From: Neomesorhizobium sp963726065
Lineage (GTDB): Bacteria > Pseudomonadota > Alphaproteobacteria > Rhizobiales > Rhizobiaceae
Assembly (NCBI GenBank): GCA_963726065.1
Contig: CAVSAU010000002.1
Location: forward strand, 62,001-126,000
DNA length: 64,000 bases
Direction of reading: 5' to 3'
Within the stretch, counting starts at the first letter, position 1. Each line of letters opens with the position of its first letter. The translations under genes and the position numbers were made by a program. Below the pieces are notes generated by a model. That model searched no databases, was not told the origin of the DNA, and saw nothing but the letters and a program-made list of their open reading frames with translations. Positions 55,492-64,000 of this stretch are shown piece after piece.

Positions 55492-56514
55492 TCAAACAGG
55501 GGCGCCGGCAATCGAACCCCGTACTACCAGGTCGACCGGCCAGATTTCGCCGCGCGGGCCGCTCTCGACGCCGGAAATGCGCGCCGCCAGGCGCTCGGCG
55601 ACGCGCGCGCCGGCAGCTCTGATCGAAGAGCGCGTGGTCGATAGCGGCACCGAAAAGTTTTCCGGCTTCAGCCAGGGAAAGACGTCATCATGGGCGACCA
55701 GCGAGACATCGGCGGGTATCGCGAGCCCGAGGTCGCGGATCGCCCGCACCGCGCCCAGTGTCATGATCAGGCTGGAGCAGATGATCGACGTTGGCGCCGC
55801 CTCTTGCTCGAGCAGCCGCCGGGTCGCGCGGTAGCCATTCTCCTCGGTCATGGCGACGGAGATCAGACGGTGCGGTGGCATCTTCAGGTCGCTTGCTGCA
55901 AGCGCCTTTTTCAGGCCGCGCTCGCGATGGATGGCAAAGGTCTGGGTGTCGTCGCCGTTGATCAGCGCGATCCTTGTGTGTCCGAGCTGGATCAGCAGCC
56001 GCGTCGCTTCGTGGAAGGCCGCCTCGTTGTCGATATCGAGGAACGGATAGTCGAAGTCCAACCCTTCGGAGCGTCCATGGACGATGTAGGGAATGCCGAG
56101 ATGGTTGAGCAACGCCACTCGCCGGTCGGCAGGCCGCGGTGACGACACATAGACGGCGTCGACCTGCTTGTTGGCGACGATGCGCCGATAGGTCGTCTCC
56201 TCCTCGTCCGCTGCCGTCGGACTCAGCACCAGATCGAGGTCGTGCGAGCGTGCATAGTCGCCGAGCCCGGACAGGAACTCGACGAAATGCGGATCAATGT
56301 CGACGGCAGCACCCGTCGGCATCACATAGCCGATCATCCCTGCCTTGCCGGTCGCCAGCCGGCGCGCGCTCGGATTGGGCCGATAGCCGTGCCGTTTTGC
56401 GGCATCCATCACGCGGCGGCGGGTCTCCTCGCTGACCTCCGGATAGCCGTTGAGCGCGCGGCTTACCGTGGTTTGCGACAGCGACAACATATGCGACAAT
56501 TGTTTGAGGTTCAC
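55492..56514 (-). CDS. aglR: LacI-family repressor of alpha-glucoside utilisation
   Basis: 340 aa from the GTG at 56514 (VNLKQLSHMLSLSQTTVSRALNGYPEVS), which gives a standard LacI N-terminus; the longer ORF adds 16 unlikely residues and would cover the operator at 56529-56538. Helix-turn-helix and hinge (GYRPNPSARRLATGKAGMIGYVMP) are followed by a periplasmic-binding-type effector domain. It is divergent from aglE with two AAAGCGCTTT palindromes between them, so autoregulation and control of the agl operon are likely. Confidence 0.9.
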   Translation of the reverse strand: MNLKQLSHMLSLSQTTVSRALNGYPEVSEETRRRVMDAAKRHGYRPNPSARRLATGKAGMIGYVMPTGAAVDIDPHFVEFLSGLGDYARSHDLDLVLSPTAADEEETTYRRIVANKQVDAVYVSSPRPADRRVALLNHLGIPYIVHGRSEGLDFDYPFLDIDNEAAFHEATRLLIQLGHTRIALINGDDTQTFAIHRERGLKKALAASDLKMPPHRLISVAMTEENGYRATRRLLEQEAAPTSIICSSLIMTLGAVRAIRDLGLAIPADVSLVAHDDVFPWLKPENFSVPLSTTRSSIRAAGARVAERLAARISGVESGPRGEIWPVDLVVRGSIAGAPV

Positions 56515-56528
56515 GGCAACTGGGACCC

Positions 56529-56538
56529 AAAGCGCTTT
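56529..56538. promoter_or_regulatory. AglR operator (aglR-proximal)
   Basis: AAAGCGCTTT, a perfect 10 bp LacI-type palindrome with central CG, 15 nt upstream of the aglR GTG. Confidence 0.65.
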
Positions 56539-56647
56539 AAAATAGGCGGCAGAATTTCGCACAGGATACGCGTCGAAGTCAGTCAGGAAAAGGAATATTC
56601 CATGCTGCGCTGCCGAATAGCATATTGCACTGCATTAGAAAATCGGC

Positions 56648-56661
56648 ATTTAAATCGATTA
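56648..56661. promoter_or_regulatory. Shared 14-mer upstream of the agl promoter
   Basis: ATTTAAATCGATTA, identical to 51305-51318 before zwf. It ends 14 nt upstream of the predicted -35 of the agl operon, a position suited to an activator or a second repressor. Confidence 0.45.
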
Positions 56662-56675
56662 ATTCAACTTGCCGC

Positions 56676-56705
56676 TTGACTCTTTGCGTGTTCGATGGCG
56701 AATAT
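56676..56705 (+). promoter_or_regulatory. Predicted agl operon promoter
   Basis: TTGACT (56676-56681) and GAATAT (56700-56705), spaced 18 bp. The AglR operator at 56714-56727 would cover the transcription start region, a classical repressor position. Confidence 0.45.
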
Positions 56706-56713
56706 GGTGTAAG

Positions 56714-56727
56714 CCAAAGCGCTTTGG
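56714..56727. promoter_or_regulatory. AglR operator (aglE-proximal)
   Basis: CCAAAGCGCTTTGG, a perfect 14 bp palindrome sharing the AAAGCGCTTT core with 56529-56538; the centres are about 187 bp apart, permitting looping. Confidence 0.75.
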
Positions 56728-56808
56728 ATTTCTTTCAAGAAATCCTGCGAGGCGAGGGGCGGGATGGAGGTCCCGTCCGGCTCATGGGATCCTACGGGAG
56801 GAAGATCG

Positions 56809-58164
56809 ATGAAAAAGTCACTGATGCTTGGTGTGGCGCTTGCCGCGCTTGCCTTTGCCGCGCCGGCTTCGGCGGAATTGAAGTTCAAGCCGGGTGAAGA
56901 CCCCCGTTTCCACTGGGACAATTTTGAGGAATTGAAGAAGGTCGACCTGAAGGGTGAAACCCTGTCGATCTTTGGTCCGTGGCGCGGCGAAGACGAAACC
57001 CTAGTCCGCAGCATGCTCGACTATTTCTCGGAGGCGACCGGCGCCACGATCAACTATTCATCGTCGGAAAACTACGAGCAGCAGATCGTCATCGACACCC
57101 AGGCTGGCAGCCCGCCCAACATCGCTGTGTTGCCGCAGCCGGGCCTGCTACAGGATCTGGCCTCGAAGGGCCTTCTCACCCCGCTCGGCGACGAGACCGC
57201 CGCCTTCGTCAAGGACAATTATGGCGCCGGTCAATCCTGGGTGGATCTCGGCACCTACAAGGACAAGGACGGCGCCGCGAAGTTCTTCGCCTTCCCCTAC
57301 AAGGCCGACCTGAAGTCGCTGGTCTGGTACGTGCCCGAAAACTTCGAAGAAGCCGGCTATGAAGTGCCGAAGACCTGGGAGGAATTGCAGGCGCTGACCG
57401 ACAAGATCGTCGCCGACGGCGGCGTGCCGTGGTGCATCGGCCTCGGCTCCGGCGGCGCCACCGGCTGGCCGGCCACCGACTGGGTCGAAGACATCATGCT
57501 GCGCACGCAGCCGCCGGAGGTCTACGACAAGTGGACCAAGAACGAGATTCCGTTCAACGACCCGGCCGTGGTCGGCGCGCTCGACATCTTCGCCAAGATC
57601 GCCACCAACGACAAATATGTCGATGGCGGCAAGGCGGCGGTCGCCGCGACCGACTTCCGCGACAGCCCCAAGGGTCTCTTCGGCATCCCGCCCAAATGCT
57701 ACCTGCATCGCCAGGCGTCGTTCATCTCGTCCTTCTTCCCTGAAGGCACCAAGCTCGGCGTCGATGCAGACTTCTTCTATCTGCCGCCGATGGCTTCGAA
57801 GCCGGAACTTGGCACGCCGGTCCTCGGCGCCGGCACGCTGTTCACCATCACCAAGGACTCCAAGGCCGCGCGCGCCTTCATAGACTACCTGAAGATGCCG
57901 CTCGCCCATGAAGTCTGGATGGCCCAGTCCGGCTTGTTGACGCCGCTGAAGACCGCCAACAAGGATGCCTACGCCAACGACGCGCTGAAGAAGCAGGGCG
58001 ACATCCTGGTCAACGCGTCGACGTTCCGCTTCGACGGGTCCGACCTGATGCCGGGCAAGATCGGCGCCGGCGCCTTCTGGACCGGCATGATCGATCTCGT
58101 CGGCGGCAAGCCGGCGCCGGACGTCGCAGCAGACATCCAGAAGGCCTGGGACGCCATTAAGTAA
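56809..58164 (+). CDS. aglE: Alpha-glucoside ABC transporter substrate-binding protein
   Basis: 451 aa. The ATG at 56809 follows GGGAGG. A Sec signal peptide ends at ASA|E (about residue 22). The mature protein is a family-1 sugar-binding fold (LSIFGPWRGEDETLVRSMLDYF, FAFPYKADLKSLVWYVPENF, LGSGGATGWPATDWVEDIML). In Sinorhizobium AglE takes up sucrose, trehalose and maltose (family knowledge). First gene of aglEFGAK. Confidence 0.93.
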   Translation: MKKSLMLGVALAALAFAAPASAELKFKPGEDPRFHWDNFEELKKVDLKGETLSIFGPWRGEDETLVRSMLDYFSEATGATINYSSSENYEQQIVIDTQAGSPPNIAVLPQPGLLQDLASKGLLTPLGDETAAFVKDNYGAGQSWVDLGTYKDKDGAAKFFAFPYKADLKSLVWYVPENFEEAGYEVPKTWEELQALTDKIVADGGVPWCIGLGSGGATGWPATDWVEDIMLRTQPPEVYDKWTKNEIPFNDPAVVGALDIFAKIATNDKYVDGGKAAVAATDFRDSPKGLFGIPPKCYLHRQASFISSFFPEGTKLGVDADFFYLPPMASKPELGTPVLGAGTLFTITKDSKAARAFIDYLKMPLAHEVWMAQSGLLTPLKTANKDAYANDALKKQGDILVNASTFRFDGSDLMPGKIGAGAFWTGMIDLVGGKPAPDVAADIQKAWDAIK

Positions 58165-58219
58165 GCAATCGGTCGAACCAGCCGGCCGCGCCACGCGGCG
58201 TCAGACTCTCAAATCGTCA

Positions 58220-58241
58220 ATCCGGGCGTCCGCGCCCGGAT
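58220..58241. repeat. Intercistronic hairpin between aglE and aglF
   Basis: ATCCGGGCG-tccg-CGCCCGGAT: perfect 9 bp stem, 4 nt loop, within the 134 bp gap after the binding-protein gene. Likely a 3'-end stabiliser that raises aglE over the permease genes. Confidence 0.6.
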
Positions 58242-58298
58242 CGAACGGTGCGTCAAGCGCCGCGGTTGAACTCAACCCGAGACAATGAGGGACGCACC

Positions 58299-59306
58299 AT
58301 GGGTGCTCAGATATTTTCAGCCTTGATGGCCATCGTGCTCGGCGTTGGCGGTTGCGTCATCTATTTCTGGGGCGCCAACAAGCTCGTCGATCTGGTCTTC
58401 CCGTCGCGCGGCGTCAGCGGCGCTGCGGCAATCGACAATCTCCGCCGCCAGGGCCTGATTCGCCCATGGTTGTTCATCGGCCCGGCGCTGATCATCCTGA
58501 CGATCTACCTGATCTATCCCGTTGTCGCGACGGTCTACTATTCCCTGTATGACCGCAGCAGCGACAATTTCGTCGGGTTGGCCAACTATCAGTGGGCGGT
58601 CGGCGACGCGGGGTTCCAGAACTCCATCGTCAATAATCTGATGTGGCTCCTTGTGGTTCCCGCCGCCTGTACGTTCCTCGGGCTCGTCATTGCGGTGCTC
58701 ACCGACAAGATCTGGTGGGGAACCATCGCCAAGAGCCTGATCTTCCTGCCGCTCGCCATCTCCTTCGTTGGCGCCAGCGTCATCTGGAAATTCATCTACG
58801 AATATCGCGGCGAGGGGCAGACCCAGATCGGCCTTCTGAACGCCATCGTGGCGTATTTCGGCGGTGACCCGCAGGTGTGGATATCGATGCCCTTCTGGAA
58901 CAATTTCTTCCTGATGGTCATCCTCATCTGGATCCAGACCGGCTTTGCCATGGTGATCCTGTCGTCGGCGCTGCGTGGCATCCCCGAAGAAACGCTGGAG
59001 GCGGCCGTTATCGACGGCGCCAACCCGTTCCAGATTTTCTGGAAGATCATGATCCCGCAGATATGGGGCACGATAGCGGTGGTCTGGACCACCATCACCA
59101 TCCTCGTTCTGAAGGTTTTCGACATCGTGCTGACCATGACCAACGGTCAATGGAACAGTCAGGTGCTGGCAAACCTGATGTTTGACTGGATGTTCCGCGG
59201 CCTCGACAACGGCCGTGGCGCCACTATCGCCATCATCATCATGCTGGCGGTGCTGCCGATCATGATCTGGAACATCCGCCAGGCCAACAAGGAGGGGAAG
59301 CTCTGA
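58299..59306 (+). CDS. aglF: Alpha-glucoside ABC transporter permease
   Basis: 335 aa from the ATG at 58299 (GAGGGA upstream). An extra N-terminal helix (FSALMAIVLGVGGCVIYFWGAN) precedes the six MalF-type segments. EAA loop ETLEAAVIDGANPFQIFWKIMIP. The aglG ATG follows its stop by one base. Confidence 0.93.
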   Translation: MGAQIFSALMAIVLGVGGCVIYFWGANKLVDLVFPSRGVSGAAAIDNLRRQGLIRPWLFIGPALIILTIYLIYPVVATVYYSLYDRSSDNFVGLANYQWAVGDAGFQNSIVNNLMWLLVVPAACTFLGLVIAVLTDKIWWGTIAKSLIFLPLAISFVGASVIWKFIYEYRGEGQTQIGLLNAIVAYFGGDPQVWISMPFWNNFFLMVILIWIQTGFAMVILSSALRGIPEETLEAAVIDGANPFQIFWKIMIPQIWGTIAVVWTTITILVLKVFDIVLTMTNGQWNSQVLANLMFDWMFRGLDNGRGATIAIIIMLAVLPIMIWNIRQANKEGKL

Positions 59307-59307
59307 T

Positions 59308-60474
59308 ATGGCACAGGCTAGTGGCAATTCCGCAGGCAAGACGTCCTTCGGCCGCTGGGGCGTCCATCTCGCCGTGCTCTTCTTCGTGGTGATATGGACG
59401 ATCCCGACGCTCGGCATCCTGGTCACCTCATTGCGCGACAAGGACCAGATCATCGCATCGGGCTGGTGGAACTCGTTCTTCAGCTCGTCGCAGACGCAGG
59501 CCGGCCGCCTTTCCCCCTCTTCCGCTCAACAGGAGAAGGACGGCAAGTTCGTTATAGAAGGCAACCTCTTCGAAACCCCCGGCTCGAGCCAGATCAGTGC
59601 TTTCGGCACGCGAGCCCAGCAGCCGACCCAGTATCCGGCCGGCACCGCCGCCGACCTTGGAGACGGGGTGAGCCTGCAGGTGAATGCCGACGGCAGCTAC
59701 GTCCTGTCATCGGCCAAGCAGTTCGAAGGCGAACGCGGACAGCGTGTCTACTACTCCGCATCGACGCCGCCGAAGTTCACCACTGAGAACTACGGCACGG
59801 TGTTGTTCTCGGCGGGAATCGGCCGCTCCTTCCTGAACTCGCTGACGGTGACCATCCCGGCCACCATCATCCCGATCATGATCGCCGCCTTTGCGGCATA
59901 CGCGCTGTCCTGGATGCGCTTTCCCGGCCGCGCCTTGCTCATCGCCGTCATCATCGGGCTTCTGGTGGTGCCGCTGCAAATGGCGCTGATCCCGCTTCTG
60001 AAATTCTACAACAACGTCGGCCAGGCGTTCGGCGTCTCGTCGAAGGGCTATCTCGGCATCTGGCTGGCGCATACCGGCTTCGGCCTGCCCTTCGCGATCT
60101 ACCTGCTGCGTAGCTATATGGCAGGCCTACCGCGCGAGCTGATGGAATCGGCCCGCATCGACGGCGCCAGCGACTTCGAGATATTCATGAAGATCGTGCT
60201 GCCGCTGTCGTTCCCGGTGCTGGCCTCCTTCGCCATCTTCCAGTTCCTGTGGGTCTGGAACGACCTTCTGGTGGCGATGGTTTTCCTCGGCACCGATCAG
60301 GAACATCTGGTGCTGACCGGCCGGCTGAACGCGCTGCTTGGATCGCGCGGCGGCGATTGGGAAATCCTGACGACATCGGCGTTCATCACCATCATCCTGC
60401 CGCTGATCGTCTTTTTCTCATTGCAGCGCTACTTCGTGCGTGGCCTGCTCGCCGGCTCGGTCAAGGGAGGCTAA
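59308..60474 (+). CDS. aglG: Alpha-glucoside ABC transporter permease with periplasmic insert
   Basis: 388 aa, about 100 longer than a typical MalG. After the first helix (VHLAVLFFVVIWTIPTLGIL) an insert of ~110 residues rich in Ser/Gln/Gly (about 50-160) is predicted to lie in the periplasm before the second helix. EAA loop ELMESARIDGASDFEIFMKIVLP. The insert could help dock AglE, as the MalF P2 loop does in another system (inference). Confidence 0.93.
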   Translation: MAQASGNSAGKTSFGRWGVHLAVLFFVVIWTIPTLGILVTSLRDKDQIIASGWWNSFFSSSQTQAGRLSPSSAQQEKDGKFVIEGNLFETPGSSQISAFGTRAQQPTQYPAGTAADLGDGVSLQVNADGSYVLSSAKQFEGERGQRVYYSASTPPKFTTENYGTVLFSAGIGRSFLNSLTVTIPATIIPIMIAAFAAYALSWMRFPGRALLIAVIIGLLVVPLQMALIPLLKFYNNVGQAFGVSSKGYLGIWLAHTGFGLPFAIYLLRSYMAGLPRELMESARIDGASDFEIFMKIVLPLSFPVLASFAIFQFLWVWNDLLVAMVFLGTDQEHLVLTGRLNALLGSRGGDWEILTTSAFITIILPLIVFFSLQRYFVRGLLAGSVKGG

Positions 60475-60477
60475 TCC

Positions 60478-62148
60478 ATGCAGGCAACGGCTTCCCGCAG
60501 ATTCGAGGCGCCGCTGCCGGCGCCCGACAAGGATTGGTGGCGCGGCGCGGTGATCTACCAGATCTATCCGCGCAGCTACCAGGACTCCAACGGCGATGGC
60601 ATCGGCGACCTCAAGGGCATCATCGCCAGGCTTCCGTATATTGCCGGCCTCGGCGCGGACGCCATCTGGATATCGCCCTTCTTCAAGTCGCCGATGAAGG
60701 ATTTCGGCTACGACGTCTCGGACTATTGCGACATCGACCCGATGTTCGGCACGCTTACCGATTTCGACGCCCTGATCGCCGAGGCGCACCGCCTCGGCCT
60801 GAAGGTGATGATCGACGAGGTGCTGTCTCATACCGCCGATATCCACTCATGGTTCCAGGAAAGCCGGTCAAGCCGCACCAACCCGAAGGCCGACTGGTAT
60901 GTCTGGGCGGACGCCAGGCCGGACGGCACGCCGCCCAACAACTGGCTGTCGATCTTCGGCGGCTCGGCCTGGCAGTGGGATACCCGTCGCCAGCAATATT
61001 ACCTGCACAACTTCCTAGCCGAGCAGCCGGATCTGAACTTCCACAACCGCGAAGTCCAGGACGCGTTGCTCGACGTGACGCGCTTTTGGCTGGAGCGCGG
61101 CGTCGACGGCTTCCGGCTCGACACCATCAATTTCTACTTCCACAGCCAGGGGCTTGAGAACAATCCGCCGCTGCCGGTTGAAGAACGCAACGACCAGACC
61201 GCGCCCGCGGTCAACCCCTACAACTATCAGGACCATCTCTACGACAAGAGCCGCCCGGAGAACCTCGACTTCCTCGAGCGCTTCCGCGCCTTGCTCGACG
61301 AATATCCAGCCGTTGCCGCCGTCGGCGAAGTCGGCGATTCGCAGCGCGGTCTGGAGGTCGTCGCTGCCTACACCGCCGGCGAGAGCCGTGTGCATATGTG
61401 CTACGCCTTCGACTTCCTGGCGCCAGAAAAGATCAGCGCCGCCAAAGTGCGCGGCGTGCTCGAAAACTTCGGCCAGGTGGCGAGCGACGGCTGGTCTTGC
61501 TGGGCCTTTTCCAACCACGATGTGATGCGCCATGCGTCGCGCTGGGGCGCCGGTGAAGTCGACCGCGTTGCCTATCTAAAGGTCATCTCGGCGCTTCTGA
61601 TGTCGTTGCGTGGTTCTGTCTGCATCTATCAGGGCGAGGAGCTGGGGTTGGGCGAAGCCAACCTCGCCCTCGAGGACCTGCAGGATCCTTACGGCATTCG
61701 CTTCTGGCCGGAGTTCAAGGGTCGCGACGGCTGCCGCACCCCGATGGTCTGGAACGGCAAGTCGAGGAATGGTGGCTTCTCGAGCGCCAAACCGTGGCTG
61801 CCGGTGCCACCGGAACATCTGTCGTTAGCTGTCGACGTGCAGCAGGGGGATGAGAATTCGCTGCTCGAACATTATCGGCGGTTTTTGGCATTCCGTCGCT
61901 CCTATCCGGCATTCGCCAAGGGAGATATCGCATTCCTCGCCGGCGAGGGCGATGTGGTCGCCTTCACCCGCCGCGAGGGCAACGAGCAGATCGTCTGCGC
62001 CTTCAATCTCGGCAGCGCGCCCGCCTCGGTAGATCTGGAAGCTGGCAGGACGGCGCAGTCGCTGAGCGGTCACGGCTTTTCTGGAACGGTGGCCGGCAGC
62101 AAGATCAAGCTTGGAAGTTACGGTGCCTGGTTCGGGCGTTTCGCCTGA
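60478..62148 (+). CDS. aglA: Alpha-glucosidase (GH13)
   Basis: 556 aa cytosolic enzyme, no signal peptide. GH13 regions: IYQIYPRSYQDSNGDGIGDL, DEVLSHT (region I), GFRLDTINFYF with the nucleophile Asp (region II), AVGEVGDSQ with the acid/base Glu (region III), and FSNHDVMR (region IV). It hydrolyses imported sucrose, maltose or trehalulose-like alpha-glucosides. It is placed between aglG and aglK with 3-30 nt gaps. The released glucose feeds zwf-pgl-edd next door after phosphorylation. Confidence 0.94.
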   Translation: MQATASRRFEAPLPAPDKDWWRGAVIYQIYPRSYQDSNGDGIGDLKGIIARLPYIAGLGADAIWISPFFKSPMKDFGYDVSDYCDIDPMFGTLTDFDALIAEAHRLGLKVMIDEVLSHTADIHSWFQESRSSRTNPKADWYVWADARPDGTPPNNWLSIFGGSAWQWDTRRQQYYLHNFLAEQPDLNFHNREVQDALLDVTRFWLERGVDGFRLDTINFYFHSQGLENNPPLPVEERNDQTAPAVNPYNYQDHLYDKSRPENLDFLERFRALLDEYPAVAAVGEVGDSQRGLEVVAAYTAGESRVHMCYAFDFLAPEKISAAKVRGVLENFGQVASDGWSCWAFSNHDVMRHASRWGAGEVDRVAYLKVISALLMSLRGSVCIYQGEELGLGEANLALEDLQDPYGIRFWPEFKGRDGCRTPMVWNGKSRNGGFSSAKPWLPVPPEHLSLAVDVQQGDENSLLEHYRRFLAFRRSYPAFAKGDIAFLAGEGDVVAFTRREGNEQIVCAFNLGSAPASVDLEAGRTAQSLSGHGFSGTVAGSKIKLGSYGAWFGRFA

Positions 62149-62178
62149 GCCGGCTTGAGCAATTGTAGGGAGGAAACA

Positions 62179-63291
62179 ATGGCCGATCTTACACTCAGGG
62201 GCGTCAAGAAGGCTTACGGCAGTCTGAATATTCTCCACGGCATCGACCTGGACATCAAATCGGGCGAGTTCATCGTGTTTGTCGGTCCGTCGGGTTGCGG
62301 CAAGTCGACCTTGCTGCGGTCGATCGCTGGGCTGGAGGAGATCACCGGCGGCACGCTCGAGATCGCCGGCGAGAAGGTCAACGACGTGCCACCCTCCAAG
62401 CGCGGCATCGCCATGGTGTTCCAGTCCTATGCGCTTTATCCGCACATGACCGTCTACGACAACATGGCCTTCGGCATGAAGATCGCCAAGGAAAAGAAGG
62501 AAGAGATTGACCGGCGTGTGAAGCAGGCGGCGGAAATCCTGCAGCTCACCAAATATCTCGACCGCCTGCCCAAGGCGATGTCGGGCGGCCAGCGCCAGCG
62601 TGTCGCCATCGGCCGCGCCATCGTGCGCAACCCCAAGGTCTTCCTGTTCGACGAGCCGCTGTCGAACCTCGACGCGGCGCTGCGCGTCGCCACCCGCATC
62701 GAAATCGCCAAACTGAAGGAATCGATGCCCAACACCACCATGATCTACGTCACCCACGACCAGGTCGAGGCGATGACCCTGGCCGACCGTATCGTGGTTC
62801 TGAAAGACGGGCGCGTCGAGCAGGTCGGGTCGCCGATGGAACTTTACAAGCGGCCAGGCAATCTGTTCGTCGCCCAGTTCATTGGCTCGCCGGCCATGAA
62901 TATATTGCCGGGCAAGATCGAAAAGGCAGGCGCACAGACTGCCGTGTCCCACATCGGCGGCAAGGCAATGGTTCCAATCGCCACGCCGGCGAGCGCGCAG
63001 GGCGCGGAAATCAGTTTCGGCGTGCGTCCGGAAGACCTTTACGTCGCCAAGGGCGCCAACAGCCTGTTCGAAGGCAAGGTCGACTACATCGAGCAGCTGG
63101 GCGAAGTTCAGCTGGTGTATCTAGACATCGGACGTGGCATTGAGCTGCCGCTTATCGCCAAGCTGCCGGGCAATGCGCCGGTTGAACGCGGCGCGACCAT
63201 GCGGCTCGACGCCGACGCCGGCGACCTGCATATTTTCGATGCGTCCGGTTCGTCGTTTGTCAAACATACGCCGGAGGCGAAGGCCGCCTGA
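62179..63291 (+). CDS. aglK: Alpha-glucoside ABC transporter ATP-binding protein
   Basis: 370 aa from the ATG at 62179 (GGGAGGAAAC upstream). Walker A GPSGCGKST, Q-loop FQSYALYPH, signature MSGGQRQRVAIGRAI, Walker B FLFDEPLSNLD, switch VTHDQVEAMT; a MalK-type TOBE regulatory domain from about residue 240 (FGVRPEDLYV). It drives AglEFG and closes the operon. Its N-terminal half is very similar to the ATPase at 8344-9342. Confidence 0.94.
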   Translation: MADLTLRGVKKAYGSLNILHGIDLDIKSGEFIVFVGPSGCGKSTLLRSIAGLEEITGGTLEIAGEKVNDVPPSKRGIAMVFQSYALYPHMTVYDNMAFGMKIAKEKKEEIDRRVKQAAEILQLTKYLDRLPKAMSGGQRQRVAIGRAIVRNPKVFLFDEPLSNLDAALRVATRIEIAKLKESMPNTTMIYVTHDQVEAMTLADRIVVLKDGRVEQVGSPMELYKRPGNLFVAQFIGSPAMNILPGKIEKAGAQTAVSHIGGKAMVPIATPASAQGAEISFGVRPEDLYVAKGANSLFEGKVDYIEQLGEVQLVYLDIGRGIELPLIAKLPGNAPVERGATMRLDADAGDLHIFDASGSSFVKHTPEAKAA

Positions 63292-63306
63292 CTGGACGCC
63301 GGCAGG

Positions 63307-64000
63307 CTACATCAGTTCCTTGAGGTTCGCTGCCGGATCGGCCGCGACTGCCTTCGGCACCGAGCGATGCGCAGCCAAGAGCCGCCGCGCCATCATATGG
63401 TCGGCCGCGGCGTTGACGCTTTCCACGGCGATCAGGCGATCGTCGCGGTAGAGGAAGATCGAAAATTTGCCGCTTTCGGGATCGCCGCGCAGGACCGTGC
63501 CGTTGTGGCCGTTGGACAGGCCGGCGATCTGCAGCCGCGCGCTGCCCTGATTTGACCAGAACCATGGGAAACCGTCATAAGGCTTGGCTTCACCGGTCAG
63601 CCGCGCGGCGATGCAACGCGCCTGGTCGACCGCGTTCTGCACCGATTCCAGCCGCGCCATGCCTTGCGTGAAGACGTTGGGATAGGCGGCGCAATCACCC
63701 ATGGCGGAGATAGCGGCATCGCGGGTGACAAGCAGCTCGTTGACCACGACGCCGTTATCCACTTCGAGGCCGGCCTCGGCGGCAAGCTCGGCATTGGGCA
63801 TGATGCCGGCAGCGATCAGGATTGCGTCGGTCTGGAAATGCCGGCCATGCGACAGCCGGACCTCTGAATGGGCGCCGTCGCGATGGATGCCCTGCACCAG
63901 GGTTTCGAAATGAAGTTTCGTGCCCAGCTGCTCATGGAACGAGCGGAACCAGGCCGACATCGGGCTCGACAGCACGCGCCCCATCAGTACCGGCGTCGCC
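63307..64000 (-). CDS. FAD-dependent ferredoxin/rubredoxin reductase-like oxidoreductase (partial)
   Basis: C-terminal ~230 residues; the 5' end lies beyond the window. The visible part begins TPVLMGRVLSSPMSAWF and includes FQTDAILIAAGIMPNAELAAEAGL (NAD domain end), AISAMGDCAAYPN (the FAD-binding GD motif) and PWFWSNQGSARLQIAGL, typical of rhodocoxin/putidaredoxin reductase-type pyridine nucleotide-disulphide family members. It should pass electrons from NAD(P)H to a ferredoxin for an oxygenase or P450. It converges with aglK (15 nt between stops). Confidence 0.8.
   Translation of the reverse strand, partial: ATPVLMGRVLSSPMSAWFRSFHEQLGTKLHFETLVQGIHRDGAHSEVRLSHGRHFQTDAILIAAGIMPNAELAAEAGLEVDNGVVVNELLVTRDAAISAMGDCAAYPNVFTQGMARLESVQNAVDQARCIAARLTGEAKPYDGFPWFWSNQGSARLQIAGLSNGHNGTVLRGDPESGKFSIFLYRDDRLIAVESVNAAADHMMARRLLAAHRSVPKAVAADPAANLKELM

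Overview
This 64 kb window is high-GC, densely packed DNA of a rhizobial alphaproteobacterium, most likely Mesorhizobium or a close Phyllobacteriaceae relative. The evidence is the aglR/aglEFGAK block linked to zwf-pgl-edd (an arrangement known from Sinorhizobium), many ABC uptake operons, rhizobial intergenic palindromes and frequent ATGA gene overlaps. I see no rRNA, tRNA, CRISPR array, IS element or prophage. The content is almost entirely carbon and nitrogen scavenging.

Layout. (1) 1-9342: amino-sugar/muramic-acid locus. nagA (partial), an SIS deaminase, a GntR regulator and a BadF-type kinase run leftward; murQ, a sugar ABC transporter, a Gfo/Idh/MocA oxidoreductase and an ATPase run rightward. 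Near-identical direct-repeat operators sit before both arms. (2) 9392-12718: class III nucleotide cyclase, fumarylacetoacetase-family hydrolase, IclR regulator. (3) 12687-16141: DeoC with a two-domain ALDH16-type aldehyde dehydrogenase, a deoxyribose catabolic pair. (4) 16378-17637: a small membrane protein and ferredoxin-NADP reductase. (5) 17753-37037: the most interesting part. It holds hyuA-hyuB and a six-gene operon with overlapping ends: molybdenum hydroxylase FAD subunit, fused Fe-S/Mo subunit, 6-hydroxynicotinate reductase-like protein, UPF0280, DUF1185, MarR. Nicotinamidase pncA, a Liv-type ABC transporter, a polytopic membrane protein and nicotinate phosphoribosyltransferase pncB follow. 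An operator-like sequence recurs before hyuA, the hydroxylase operon and, more weakly, the transporter. I propose a reductive catabolic pathway for nicotinate or a related N-heterocycle.

(6) 37161-47650: iron-type alcohol dehydrogenase, LysR regulator, agmatinase-family ureohydrolase, a polar amino acid ABC transporter, a polyamine-type ABC transporter and a carbon-nitrogen hydrolase. This looks like a guanidino/polyamine utilisation locus. (7) 47663-51154: FabH-like ketosynthase, SDR and aldehyde dehydrogenase. (8) 51367-63291: zwf-pgl-edd (Entner-Doudoroff) and aglR/aglEFGAK (alpha-glucoside uptake and hydrolysis), with LacI-type operators. (9) A partial FAD-dependent reductase runs off the right edge.

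Data quality: ten genes carry about twenty apparent single-base frameshifts, mostly insertions next to short homopolymers. In the nine that lie wholly inside the window, correcting the shifts restores a whole number of codons and intact family motifs. I treat these as probable sequencing errors and annotate the genes as single CDSs across the breaks.
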